From Balanoglossus misakiensis (lineage: Eukaryota; Hemichordata), in the NCBI GenBank assembly GCA_040954595.2, contig CM082592.2, positions 5,270,001-5,334,000 of the forward strand: a stretch of 64,000 bases of DNA, given 5' to 3'. Below are positions 13,710 to 25,114 of the stretch, one piece after another; the stretch's first letter is position 1, and the number at the start of each line of letters is the position of its first letter. The notes beneath the pieces are model-generated. The model made no database searches, was not told the DNA's origin, and saw only the letters and a program-made list of their open reading frames with translations. The position numbers were made by a program, and so were the translations under genes.

Positions 13710-16700
13710 TGCATCAGCCCGAGGGAGGAAGCGTTGTTCGCACCAGTGCCATGATTAGTTGAACATTTCTTGACAAAAATCATGGAATCAGGTTTTTTTT
13801 TGTCTTTCTTCCCCTTGATTTCATTACAGCAGACATCCAAATATCATATTTGGAATATCAGAGAAAGCAAGGGCTAGAATGACTGGGGTAAAAACTGCAA
13901 ATTTTGTAGTCTGTCTGTGTCATACCAAAAAAAAAAAAAACCTGGAAAATACTGCTTTTTGACTTTGAATACATGTGGCACATTATTTTTGCCAAAATAG
14001 TTCCACCATTCAGAAACAGTGAAATTTCACGTTTTTATTTTGCCATCTAGTTTTGATAGATTTCTGCACAGAATATACCGGCAAAGAAACTGCCAAATCC
14101 TTATAAAATATATCATTCTAACCATTTCAAAGATGAAAACAAATTTTATCAAAAGTGTATTTGTTGTATTTTTGGAATTCTTCAGCTGTCTGTTAAAACT
14201 GATATTTTAGAAAGAAATCGCTAAATTTTAAATGTAGTTTTACCCTTGTTTCTCAAGTGTACACACAGAATTAAAGGCTGGCAACAATCATGTAATGACA
14301 TTTCACAACGAAACTCAGATAATAGTGAACTGTGAAGGCGGAGTCATGAAAAACCTTGCATACTTATTCCTCAGTTTTTGCTTCAAAACAATTTTGAAAT
14401 CCTGAGTGTTTATTTTCTAGCCATGTAAATAGAAAAAAAAAACTTTATAGAGTGACTTTTTTGTGTTGTTTTTCTACTTTCTGGAAAATTTGACCCCAAA
14501 TTACATACATGTACAAGGGTAGTTGCAGTGTGTGAAAAATCACATACTCCGGGTAGCTAGACATACTAGAAGAATTGCTTTTGGGTTTTGCTTCCTTCTT
14601 CAAAATGTCAATGTTTTCATTTGCTTGTTGACTTTTTATCTTCTAACTAGAGCTTTGACAATATAGGATGTCAGTGTGCATTTGAAATTTATTAGCGTGA
14701 ATTTATGTGTATCGGATAATGCCATTTTTGTTACCTGAAATGTGGCTTTAACCCCACAAGCGACCGACAAAAATCACCTTGACACCCTATGTTGAAAGAG
14801 TTTTCAATGTGGGACTCCTTAGGTGATGTGACAAAAACATTGGCTACCTTAAGATGATTAAGATTTTTAACATGACATCTACTGCATAATTGGTGACAAA
14901 ATAACTACCTAAAATGACAAGGCGGTTGAAAATTATGGTAGAAAATAGTTGCATGACATCTTCTGATATGAAAGGCAGTACACAAGATTGTAAATATGCC
15001 CTTTACAGCAAATATAATGTGTATCGATATATCTGTCGATGTACATGTACGTAGTATCAAGCCGTAGATGTCGACTTTTTAACTTTATTACAATGCAATG
15101 TCAAGCTCTGACACCCCCTCCCCCACCCACCCCTATAGCAGCAGGATCTATGCTATTTCAGGTATAAACACAGATGAGAAATTTTCATTTGCACATCTCA
15201 GCGTCAGTCTCCTGGGGGAAATAAATTCCAAAAGCTGGAAAATTCAGTGTACGGATCTATAGCTCATATTCTTCATAGTTTTTGCAATGCAGTCTTTGTA
15301 TTTTTGCGACACTTCTGTAGGTAAAAAGTACTTTTCCATGATGAAACTGTGATCTTAACTGTGATGTAATTTTTTTTAAACAAGAAAAGAATGTTACAAA
15401 ACATCCCACCAAAAGGATTGCATATTTGAAGCTGCAAATCAGTGATTTTAAGAATGGTACTGCTATATGTGATTAATCAGTCAAAATGTTTTGATGATGA
15501 TGATGATGTGCCAAAGTATTGCCAGCACGTGTCTGTTCCATTACTGCCTCAGTATTCAACTCATATACAAAACATAATTACTTGTACGCAGTTGTGTTTA
15601 TCGGATATTTTTTTCAGTACTAGACTATATGTGCAAATGTAAGATTTTTGATGTATCCCAACAGTTTTGTGAAGAAAATCTCAAACAGCGAAACAAAATA
15701 GAACCATACAACAGTATTCTAACATTATTGAATCATCAAATTTAAATTTTGTAATTTTTTTCCCAAACTATGAATTTTCAGAGAAACTTTGCCACAATTC
15801 CAAGTATCAGTCTAATCATGTGATTTTGAGATACTCTCAGGAAGAAATGAAAAAGAAAATATTTTTAATGATCTTAATATTGCTGTAATATATTCAAATC
15901 ATTGTCATAGGAGAAGTGTTATTTGTAGTTTTGTGTATTTTTTTTTTTAATTGTGAGATTTTATCAAAATATGTGGTTCAGTGATAGTGTAACAATACTA
16001 CCGTTAAAGTCACTTTATAAGTCGCAGCGGTATTATAAGTCGCACCCCTTCTTTGAAAGACTTGTTTGGGAGGAGATTTTAAGGAAATGAATACAACAGA
16101 ACATTGGTATTATAAGTCGCACCCCCTTTTCGGCACACACTGTCACTCAAAAAAGGTGCGTCTTATAAAATGACTTTAACGGTAAGTGTACAATGCGTGA
16201 AGCTCACCTCATTTGCCTAGAGTATGTCTTTGTTCATCGGATATACTGCAAAAGTTTTTTTTTAAACTCACAGAATTTGCCGCCAAAACATTTTTTTGGA
16301 AGTTAAGAGAACATTTATCGTAATGTGAACAAGAAAAAAAAAAACAGTACTCGAGTTGATTTTAAATGTGAATATTTCCTCCAATGGGAATCACTGTAAC
16401 TTTTACCATGGCTACTTTATAAAAGTGTATGTTACTATTTATAAAATATCAGTGTCACGCACAACATTTTGTTGTCGAAAATGTTGTTGATGTCTCACCG
16501 ATCTCTTGAAGGACCGAATGCAATCACCAAAAATTTTCCAATCAATAATTTCTTTAGGATTATATTTATTGATGTTTTTATGTGGACAGTCTGTAATAAA
16601 TGTCATGATATACAAGTGCCGCTTGGTGTCATCTTCAGTTTTGTTAATATATGCGTGATGTCATGATGCAGATGAGTGACAGGCGCGACAGCCACGGCAA

Positions 16701-17447
16701 CCAATCTGGTGAAGGAAGTGCTCGCCGCTGATTGGTCAAGTTGAGATATCAGCCAGGGGTCGGGGGGATCACATGATGTGCTGTCCAGTGACAGTGCAAG
16801 CCCCATTAGTCAAAGCATCTGCCGTTGATGATTAACCCAATCGAACTCATGGTCATCATGGGGTGGTCGCATCACCGTCCATTTGTAAACAGAAATTATC
16901 TGTGAATCGACGTCATCTGCCTTCTGTAGTTATTTACCACTACACAGTCCAGTCACTTTCCTCTCTCTCCCTTTCCCACGGCACACATTATTTTCGTATA
17001 CTATTCTGTACAATCGCCAATATTTCTTTTTCAAATCGGCAGCGGTTATCTTCAAAAGCACGAGCGCATGTCTTGTCTGTTTTATGTCGCTTCCCCAGTC
17101 CCACCACTGAGGGCGCTCTTGCTAAAACTTTGCCAGAAGAATACCGCATGGGCTGCAAAATCACACAGTTGTTCAGTCACTGTGGGTCACGATAACACTG
17201 CTTCCACGGGCAAGATGCTGTGGATTAACTCTCCTTAAGAACAACAGGAAGAGGGGAATACACCTTGCACATCAGGTGGCTTTTTCTTCACATTTAAGTT
17301 TAGCAGACATCCCAAAATAGCCACACGCTGTTACAGCAAGGTTACAAAATAGCGTTGCAAATTCCCGATCAATTTTTCCCCCTCTCCCAAACGAACCTTA
17401 CCACACGATTCTGCTTGCAATTGCTTCATGCTCTCAACAGTTGCTTG
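13710..17447. other. HNF1 3' UTR and convergent intergenic region
   Basis: AT-rich sequence between the stop codons of the convergent HNF1 and CUSTOS genes. It presumably contains both 3' UTRs; I could not assign poly(A) sites with confidence. It holds the TA-flanked MITE at 15999-16184 and otherwise no recognisable gene. Confidence 0.6.
15999..16184. mobile_element. TA-flanked MITE with ~25-bp inverted ends (Tc1/mariner-like)
   Basis: The left end TACCGTTAAAGTCACTTTAT and the right end ATAAAATGACTTTAACGGTA are inverted repeats with one mismatch. The 186-bp element starts and ends with TA, the target used by Tc1/mariner elements. Inside, the phrase TATTATAAGTCGCACCCC occurs twice (near 16030 and 16109). 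No coding capacity. The superfamily is inferred from the TA ends only. Confidence 0.65.
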
Positions 17448-19390
17448 TCAGTCCGCCACAAGACCATTTTCGGACTTTGCCGTCTCGGTTCCTCCTCTGT
17501 GTTTTTTCTTTTTCTTCTTTTTCCGTTTTAACGACAAAACACTGTCGTTTGCAAGTGTTACACTGTCAACTTGTTCACACTGTCCCTTCGCCTTTTTGCT
17601 TTCATCAAATAAACTCTCCCTCTTTCCCATTTCAACGACGTCATCCTGAGTGACTGCAGCCTCTTGTAACCTCTCATCCAACGAATCACTGTCAACGGAA
17701 AAACACAAAATTACAACTTTGAATTCTTGTATAAATGATACCAATGCTCACTGAAGATAACATTGATACATTCTACTCTTCCACTCTAAAATTTCTGACT
17801 TTTTTTTTAATTACCTGTCACTACTGCTTGTCACTTCCACTTGTTTTCTCAGTTTTCTCTTTCTTTGAAATTCTTCTTCCTTCTCCTCATCAAGGATAAA
17901 AGTGATTGTTGGATCCGATGTTGACAATAACTTGAAGCCTACGTTGTAGTCACATATTCATCGAAAAATAAAAATATTTTGTCATGCACCAAATTTATCT
18001 TTAAAGTAGTGACCTTCATGAAGATACTCAGTAGCTGTAAAGTTCATTCATCATAACATGAATGTATTGTATATATGCATGCACCTCTTTAAATCAACTC
18101 TTTAATTTCACTCCTACAACTGGGCTGAAATAACAATTTCATTACACAGTATCTTTGGCGTGTTATTTCTATGTCGTCACAAATCTTACCTGGATGTTTG
18201 GTGCTTGGGTCTTCTTCACTTGGATTAAGTGTCCTTGAGTTTGCACTTCCAACATCTATTGAACTGTACAAGCATAATGAACAGAAATTTAGCTACAATA
18301 TATTTCTTGCAAGTAAACTAGTTATTAAAATGTTTCATACCTATCAAGCATTGTTTCCAGTCTCTTAGCAACATGCTGTCTGAACTCTTTGGTTGCCTGG
18401 ACACTTTTATAGTCGCCACGCTCATCCTCATCTTCATTCTGTCTCCTGCAATAGCAATGCACTTTTTGTTTTAGTATGCAAATGCTTGATCTCTGAACCA
18501 TTTCTAATGTGATTGCATTGATACACCATCAGACTACAGTTAAATGATTGGGGATCTCAGGTAACACTGAGAACCTGGGTATAATAACAACAACAAAACA
18601 AGGCACTACTAGTGTGGAAATCAAAGAATTGCAAAATAAAAGTGCCCCTTTCTTTGGTCTTTGCACTGGTTAGTGGTTACTGAAAAATATGGTTTAATAA
18701 TAACCTTAAACTTGGTTTGTTTTGATGAAATACTTTCTTTGTTTTCTTCGATTCTGAAAAAAAGGTAAAGTCAGTTTAGGGATAAATTTGTTTTTATTTT
18801 ATTTTTACCAAACCTTTCCAGAGATCTTAGCAAAACAAAGAAACTGCGTTTAATAACATAAATACACACACTAGGTTGATAGTGTGTTCGCAGCCCTCAC
18901 ACCATCAATCTAGAAGCACCCACTACAATCATTGCAGCTATCAAAACGTATGTCTTGATGCAATGATGGTTCATCCATGGCCATACATTTATATATGCAA
19001 AGTCATTGAAATACTACCGGTTCGCAACTACTACATAACAGAAAAGCCCGAGAGGAGGGTAACATACTAGCTGCAATGATTGTAGCGGGTGCTTCTAGGT
19101 TGATGCAATCATTGCAGCTAGTAACACGTGCTGTAATGACCCCCCCCCCCCCCCCATCATGCAAAACTAGCAGAAGACATTTGTACACACTTCCTCATTC
19201 ATTCCGAATTTTTGCGCGTGGCCCGCTATTTCGTCACGGCATTCTTTCCATCCTAACATTTACAAAGTGGACACATTTTTAATTTACCCAAACCTTGTTG
19301 AAATAAACTTCGGTCGACGACAGCATCCTGTAAACGGGCTTTTTCCTCTTCGTCCGAACTCGATTCTGAGCTACTACTGCGGGCTGCCAT
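17448..19390 (-). CDS. CUSTOS: CUSTOS / C12orf43 orthologue, complete, 6 exons
   Basis: In vertebrates CUSTOS is a small nuclear protein reported to modulate Wnt/beta-catenin signalling. Exons in transcript order: 19390-19294, 18753-18705, 18445-18341, 18263-18190, 17938-17815, 17688-17448; all introns are GT/AG and the sum is 690 nt (229 aa; human about 262). The N-terminus MAARSSSSESSSDEEEKARL is acidic and serine-rich. Conserved blocks in human order are KPSLR, then TKEFRQHVAKRLETMLD (human TPEFRAHVAKKL), then GFKLLSTS (human GFRLFFTS), then SDSLDERLQEAAV. A basic tail with a lysine run (RKKKKKKKH) near the C-terminus is probably a nuclear or nucleolar signal. The gene converges on HNF1, as C12orf43 does on HNF1A in human, and is head-to-head with SLC35E4, 510 bp between the two ATGs. 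The human comparison is from memory. Confidence 0.9.
18903..19103. repeat. ~200-bp inverted repeat in CUSTOS intron 1
   Basis: The left arm (18903-18951: CTAGAAGCACCCACTACAAT then CATTGCAGCTA) is the near-perfect reverse complement of the right arm (19061-19103). Part of the same phrase, GCAATCATTGCAGCTAGTA, recurs just outside the right arm. This could be a MITE or fold-back element; no clear target duplication was found. A run of C begins at 19141. Confidence 0.6.
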
Positions 19391-19900
19391 CTTTATACCA
19401 AAGAGAGGTTGCTGTTACCTCGTTCGCCAAATTGTAGGTGTTGTTAATTTCAGTTTTGGGTCCAACGACAATAAACAATTGTTTTACATTTAACACAATT
19501 TAAGAACACGTTTTTCATTTGCATTTTGTATGCATACTTTCGAGTAACCAGTTTATTTGTATAATTTTTTGTTAGACTTATGAGAATATCGAACGAGACG
19601 ATTTTCATCCGAGGGCGCTCCAACACTGATACATACAACTGAACTGCAACTGAACACACACAGCTGATAGCGTTCATTGTCACAGAGCTGTTGTCGTGTG
19701 TGGTGATGTAACAGCTGTTGACGGCAGTTTTTACCACAGCAGGGATTATTCAGTCTGCGAAATACTACGAAAGGTCACACTGAGCCGGGTAAGACCCTTT
19801 ACACCAAACAAAGAGGACATCATCATCATCATCATCATCATCATCAGTGTTCATCACTCACCAGGACTTACATCGCAGAGCTCAGCTAACATCATCAGCG
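19391..19900. promoter_or_regulatory. Shared head-to-head region between CUSTOS and SLC35E4
   Basis: 510 bp separate the two divergent start codons, so both 5' UTRs and promoters must lie here or extend into the neighbour. A (CAT)n run at about 19818-19846 lies in the presumed SLC35E4 leader. No TATA box was recognised. The bidirectional-promoter role is inferred from geometry. Confidence 0.5.
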
Positions 19901-21716
19901 ATGACTGAGTTAAGGATTTTTGGACACCTGTCAATTGTTGTGTGGCTGTTACTTAATATAGCAATGTCGAACATCAACAAATGGATATTTGTGCAATACG
20001 ATTTCAACTACCCCATCTTCTTGACAACGTTACACATGCTGACGTTATTCATCACCCAATCGTTCATCATCCGTTTCACTCCAGTGGGAGCCGGGTACGG
20101 AGAAGGGGACGATCGCCTGAAAATCCCCGCTCATCTTGCCAGGAAAGTGTCGATACTCAGCCTCGCGTTCTGCATCAGCATAGCGTGCGGCAACGTTGCC
20201 CTGAAATACCTTTACGTGTCGTTTCTGAAGATGATCACAGCTACGACACCGGCAGTGACAGTGGCCATGTCTCGGATTTTGTTTGATTACAAGCACGACG
20301 TGTACGTGTATTACTCAATGATCCCGCTTGTTGTAGGTGGACTCGTGTGTACCTTCGGAGAACTTAATTTCAGTTACATTGGATTTTCAGCAGCCGTGGT
20401 CTCTTTACTTTTGAGGAGTACAAAGAGTATACTTCAAGGTCGGTCTTTTAATTTTTTTGGTACATTTGTCTAATTTGCTTTTCATCACAGAGTATGGAAG
20501 CATAGAAAGAGCAAGTGGTCTGTTGCAGCATGGTTACTAGAAAAGAACTTTTCTAGTAACCATGGTTGCAGCAAGTGCTTGAGTTCCATTATTGCAGAAA
20601 TCTGGAATATTTTCCAACATTGGGTCATTCCGGTAGTTCTAACATCTTTTTATTTTATCGCCATGTTACTTGAATAAAAAAAATGATGCAAGAGATTATT
20701 TCTGTTCCTATGAACCTCTGGTCCTTGTTCTGTGAAAGAGATATCTCTCTCTTCAAATAATCAAAGTGATACAGTGGACCCTCGCTAAGTATTAAATTCT
20801 AACTCATGATTAATTCATTTGTGACAGTGATGTCGACGCTATCCAGCTGTCCAGTTCACTGTTTATAGAAAAAAAAATGTTGATTGCCAAAAAAATAAAC
20901 ATATTATTATGCTGGGCAAGTATGAAATCGAGAGTTTACATATACAGTATATTGCACTCAGAAAGATGATGGAGTGATCTACCAGGAGGCATGGAACAGA
21001 TGGGCACCAACATATGCTCCAGTCAAGACAACTACTGTAAATTGCACATATCAATTGTAAGCTGTCATGATTGCTGTTTTTTGTTTGCATTTTAAAAGAG
21101 TTTTTGTTAAAACAGAAATTTAGAGAGCAATAGTACTAATACTGTAGTGTAAACACTTGTCCCAGATTTTGAACATGAAGTTAAGTGAAACTATAATCTA
21201 GACTGATTTCATCTGTGACATCATTATGGATAGTGTTTTGTTTCTGACAGTAGTATTCGTCTAATTTTAGCGTCTCTTGTTATTGCAGGTATTTTATTGA
21301 AGGAAGAGAGACTGGATTCGGTGCGTTTGCTCTACCACATGTCATTTCCCAGCATGCTCGTCCTGGCGGCGTGCTCCGTGGTCTTCGAGCACGACGCCTT
21401 TCTCGGCGGCCACCTCTTCGCCGACCGCGACTTGTGGTCCGCGATCGCGCTGAGCTGCGTCTTCTCTGTCGGCTACAACACCATGAATTTCCTGGTCACC
21501 TTTTTCACGTCGGCCGTCACGCTGCAGGTGCTGGGCAACGTGGGCATCGCTCTGAACGTGGTCGTCTCCGTGGCCATCTTCCGGAACCGGCTGTCGTTCC
21601 TGAGCGTGCTCGGTGGCGCCCTCACCATCGTCGGCGTCGGCATGTACGACCGGGCGCCGGACATCGCCAGGTTCATGAGGCACCGCGTCAGCAAGTCGTG
21701 GGGTCCGATCAAGTAG
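19901..21716 (+). CDS. SLC35E4: SLC35E4-type solute carrier (triose-phosphate / nucleotide-sugar transporter family), complete, 2 exons
   Basis: A multipass membrane protein of the drug/metabolite transporter superfamily. The family moves nucleotide sugars or phosphorylated compounds across organelle membranes; no substrate is established for SLC35E4. Exons 19901-20438 and 21289-21716 join in phase 1 (CTTCAAG|GTCGGT to TTGCAG|GT), giving 321 aa. Human-like blocks: NINKWIF near the N-terminus, SIACGNVALKYL, then LLKEERLDSVRLLYHMSFPS across the exon-2 start (human LLQEERLDAVTLLYATSLPS), and TSAVTLQVLGNVGIALNVVV in the last helices. About ten hydrophobic stretches are visible, and the basic C-terminus FMRHRVSKSW follows the last helix. 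ATG 19901 is the first ATG in a frame open from 19847 and matches the family's N-terminus. Exon 2 is strongly GC-rich against its introns, with C/G-ending codons. Confidence 0.92.
20522..20571. repeat. Perfect 17-bp-arm hairpin flanked by GTTGCAG direct repeats
   Basis: In the SLC35E4 intron, CATGGTTACTAGAAAAG at 20529-20545 is followed by AA and its exact reverse complement at 20548-20564. GTTGCAG lies immediately on both sides (20522-20528 and 20565-20571). This looks like a tiny fold-back insertion with a 7-bp target duplication. Confidence 0.6.
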
Positions 21717-21814
21717 AGATTAACATGTAGCACGCTCTAAATTTGGTGCCGCTAACACTCTACTCTCCCATTTCCCTGCATAATGGTTCAGTCCAATTTT
21801 TTGCTCGCAAGAAC

Positions 21815-22015
21815 TACTGTAAAAAACTTTATTTTCGCGAGCATTAAATTTACGCTAAATACGCGAGAGCCAAAAGAACGCGAAAATAAAGACTCGAGTA
21901 CATATTGTTGTGAAAGAACAATGTGTGAAAACGCGAAAATTAATACTCGCGTAACAGTGGCCTCTCTCGATATCGCGAAAATTTTGACTCGCGAAAAAAA
22001 AAATGTTTTACAGTA
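21815..22015. mobile_element. TA-flanked MITE rich in CGCGAAAAT motifs
   Basis: 201 bp, beginning TACTGTAAAA and ending TTTTACAGTA. The inverted similarity continues inward through TTCGCGAG. CGCGAAAAT-like motifs recur in both orientations throughout. It is CpG-bearing in an AT-rich setting and non-coding. TA at both ends fits a Tc1/mariner-like target; assignment to a named family was not possible. Confidence 0.65.
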
Positions 22016-23620
22016 TGAGCCAGACAGCCATATTGGCACTTAGCACCCTCATTTGCATAAGTATTGTGCAAGTATTTTGTATGATAGAACGCCATATGTT
22101 TAGGCACAGGTCAGTTTTGTCACCACTCCAAACCAGCATACACAATATTGTGTTTCAATTGTATTTTCCTCTATTGCCACTACTTAGTCCAACACTGGGA
22201 TATGACTCCATACGTTTTGGCAGAGTTCAGTTTTGTTGTCTGTGAAGAACAAAGCGTCTTAAAAAAAAAAAAAAAAATTCTGACCGGATAATTCTTTTCA
22301 TGTACAATTTATTAAGCTTTAATTTCTGATAAAAGCATGTCTTGTAGAAGAACAATTTCGTAACCCCATTTTTTTATTCCTATTTATTGTAAAAACTGTT
22401 TATTTATTGAAGAAAAAAACGTGTCATTTATGTTAGGCGGTTTATAGACAGAGAGTATATATTTATTTGAGAAATTAAAAACTGCCAGTGCTCATTCCGA
22501 GATTGAATTGTGACAAGCTGTAACATATGCTTTCTAGAGAAGAACATTTCCTGAAAGATCAACACCAGGGTTCTACCCAGCTTGATTTGAGTGCTGACAA
22601 CTCATTAATATTCATGTTCATTAAATTGTCACGTATTGACCGCTATATGTGAACTAAATGGAAAAATGAACTCCACAGTCAGTGTCATGAGTCCAAGCAA
22701 TGTCTAATGACGAACCAAAAATTCAAACAGCAAAGTACACAGAATTTCACAACATCTCAACATCAACTCAGTGCCAAGTAAATTTGTCTCAGGTTGGTAT
22801 GAAAACTGATAGTCAAAAACTCACTTGGCTGGAGGATGTCAAAGGATTCTAAATTATACACACCAAAAATGACGGCTGCCACCAAAATCAGGAACCCCCA
22901 GGTGAACCAGACTATGGTCCCAGGTGGTCCTCAAGACTCCCCAAGTTATTAAGAAAAACAAGCACTAAAATCACCACCAAGGACGAAAACTAGAAATACA
23001 ATTACATACAACTACACTGTAATACAGAAAATTGTCACAATTAATATTCATACTCATTTATATATTTACATCTATCATACCCATTCATCAATGTATCAAA
23101 ATGAGACAATAGACTGGAGTGAGCACAAAATAGTGCCTGCTGGCAGCCTTTGTTTGCTAGCTTTTTCACTTGGGTGGGTGTGGGCAGAACGCTGAGCAGG
23201 TATCGATCATCTCATCCAGTTTTAAAAATCCAAATTAGTTCACAAAACAAGAACATCTTAATCTAACAAACCCCAGAAACTCTCACTATTGGCTATCTTT
23301 AAAGTATTTTTCTCACATGTGTCAAGTCAAGTTGCTTTTCTACTCTGGAATCAATTCAAGTCTGTGACTTGAATTCAATTTTCAACAACGACAATGTTGA
23401 TTACTACAAATAAGCTGTGTACAAAAACCAAATACTCAGTAACTCGTTATGTTTTGCAAAAGACAGTACTAAAAATTCCAAACTGAAGCTCCATTAACTG
23501 TAACTTTTTACTATGTTTTTTTAGCATATTTGCTTTGTGTATCTACTGCAGTTTCTTCTAATTCCTGAAACATGATAAAATGTAAGCATTTAGCTTACCA
23601 ACACAACATATATGTGTATT

Positions 23621-23646
23621 TGAATTCTAGTCCGGACTAGAATTCA
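23621..23646. repeat. 26-bp perfect palindrome
   Basis: TGAATTCTAGTCC is followed directly by its reverse complement GGACTAGAATTCA with no spacer. No neighbouring feature explains it. Confidence 0.7.
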
Positions 23647-23865
23647 TTTGTCAACAATAACAGTAGTCATTACACACATTCTGGTTATAATGACAAGCTT
23701 ATAGTACTGGGTAAACTAGCATGCTGTTTGGAGTAGAGCAATAAATTGCATTTGATATACAGAACAAACAAAAAAATACTTGGAATAAAAATTGAAATTA
23801 AATGAAAAACGTATTGTCTGATTTGCCAACAAACTGGCATAAAGTTTGTATAAAACCACATTCTT

Positions 23866-24430
23866 ATACCGTATAGCCCAATCAAACTGTTATAAAATAA
23901 ACACCATCAACCTTGGGAAGAGGAATCAGTCTCATAGACTAGCTACTAACTATTAAAAAGTAGTATGCACCTCAAAAAAGAAAGAATTAATATTTTTCTC
24001 ATATTTTGGAAAAGGCAAGTTTTGATTATTCTTTCTCAACTAAAACATAGTCATATAATAGGAGTGCATGAATCTGCTCATAAATCGTATAATCCAAGCA
24101 AACTGTGAAAAACAAAAATGATAACATTGGAAAACACATGTTCTCTAGAAATCAAAACAATAATTATTCTCGTAAAATTTGAGTCAATGATAATTCTCCC
24201 TTATTTAATCATGGCAGCTGAACATATACCAGTACCGGGTATAGAACAGGTAAAATTATGTCTAATCTCCTACTGGATCATAATCAATAAAGTTTATGAA
24301 ACCATATTTTAAACCGTATGGCCCAAGCACATTTGATTAAAATAAAAATGTCAACTTTTGGGAAGAAAATCCATGTTCCTCAGAAATTACAATCTTCTCA
24401 GTCTTATAGACTAGCTACTAACTTCTTTAA
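23866..24430. repeat. Three diverged tandem copies of a ~220-bp repeat
   Basis: The anchor ACCGTATAGCCCAATCAAAC (23868) recurs as TCGTATAATCCAAGCAAAC (about 24086) and ACCGTATGGCCCAAGCAC (about 24312). Each is followed by similar AT-rich text, and TATAGACTAGCTACTAAC appears after the first and third copies. The copies are well diverged, so this is an old tandem repeat. No coding potential. Confidence 0.55.
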
Positions 24431-25014
24431 AGGGGAAGTTCAGTCCAGATTAAATTTAAATATGTGCTAGCTTTGGGTTTGGTTCTTCGGGGGAAATGGA
24501 AAAGTATAATGGCGGAAGTTCCATTCTAGGTCTTCTTCAACTTACTGTAATTTGAATTATGGGGAAAACTTGACTTGACTTCCGCCATGGAAACCTACCG
24601 CGAGTACATGTACTAGACAATTTAACAATCAGCAACTGTGCTGTCAGCAGCCTTCTTGGTGTGGCGGAGAGATGTTGTGGAAATGAATCCAACACTAGCA
24701 ATGACATATCTGATTTCTTCATGGGTCTTGAAAATTTGACCACCATTTAATTATCGCTGCTACCCCGATTGCGAGCAGACAAACAACAACAAAACTAAGT
24801 TGCATTCTCTTTGAACAGGTCCTTGAGCCCCTGGAGACTTCCCTTGTCTTCATGGCCTGTCGAGGGCCACAGCTGGTAGACACATGCGTTTGAGTCCCAG
24901 ATACTGGATGAAAAAGCAATAACCAGAGTCATGAAACAAGTCTTTAACATGTGTCTCAAGCATCCAGGGTAATGTGGTAGAATTGTGGCATATTGAGTTA
25001 ATGTACATTAGCAC

Positions 25015-25114
25015 NNNNNNNNNNNNNNNNNNNNNNNNNNNNNNNNNNNNNNNNNNNNNNNNNNNNNNNNNNNNNNNNNNNNNNNNNNNNNNNNNNNNNN
25101 NNNNNNNNNNNNNN
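25015..25114. other. Assembly gap (100 N)
   Basis: Exactly 100 N, probably a gap of unknown size placed at the left edge of the 88-bp satellite. Confidence 0.98.

Larger units (their letters stand above)
21717..25014. other. Gene-free region downstream of SLC35E4
   Basis: AT-rich and no exon recognised. It includes the MITE at 21815-22015, a palindrome at 23621-23646 and three diverged copies of a ~220-bp repeat from 23866. A weak dyad ATGGCGGAAGT/ACTTCCGCCAT lies at 24509-24519 and 24578-24588. The SLC35E4 3' UTR presumably occupies the first part. Confidence 0.6.

Noticed and set aside
21342-21733. Antisense and alternate-frame ORFs of 86-119 residues over SLC35E4 exon 2
   Set aside because: They are shadows created by the GC-rich coding exon; only the SLC35E4 frame is conserved and splices correctly.
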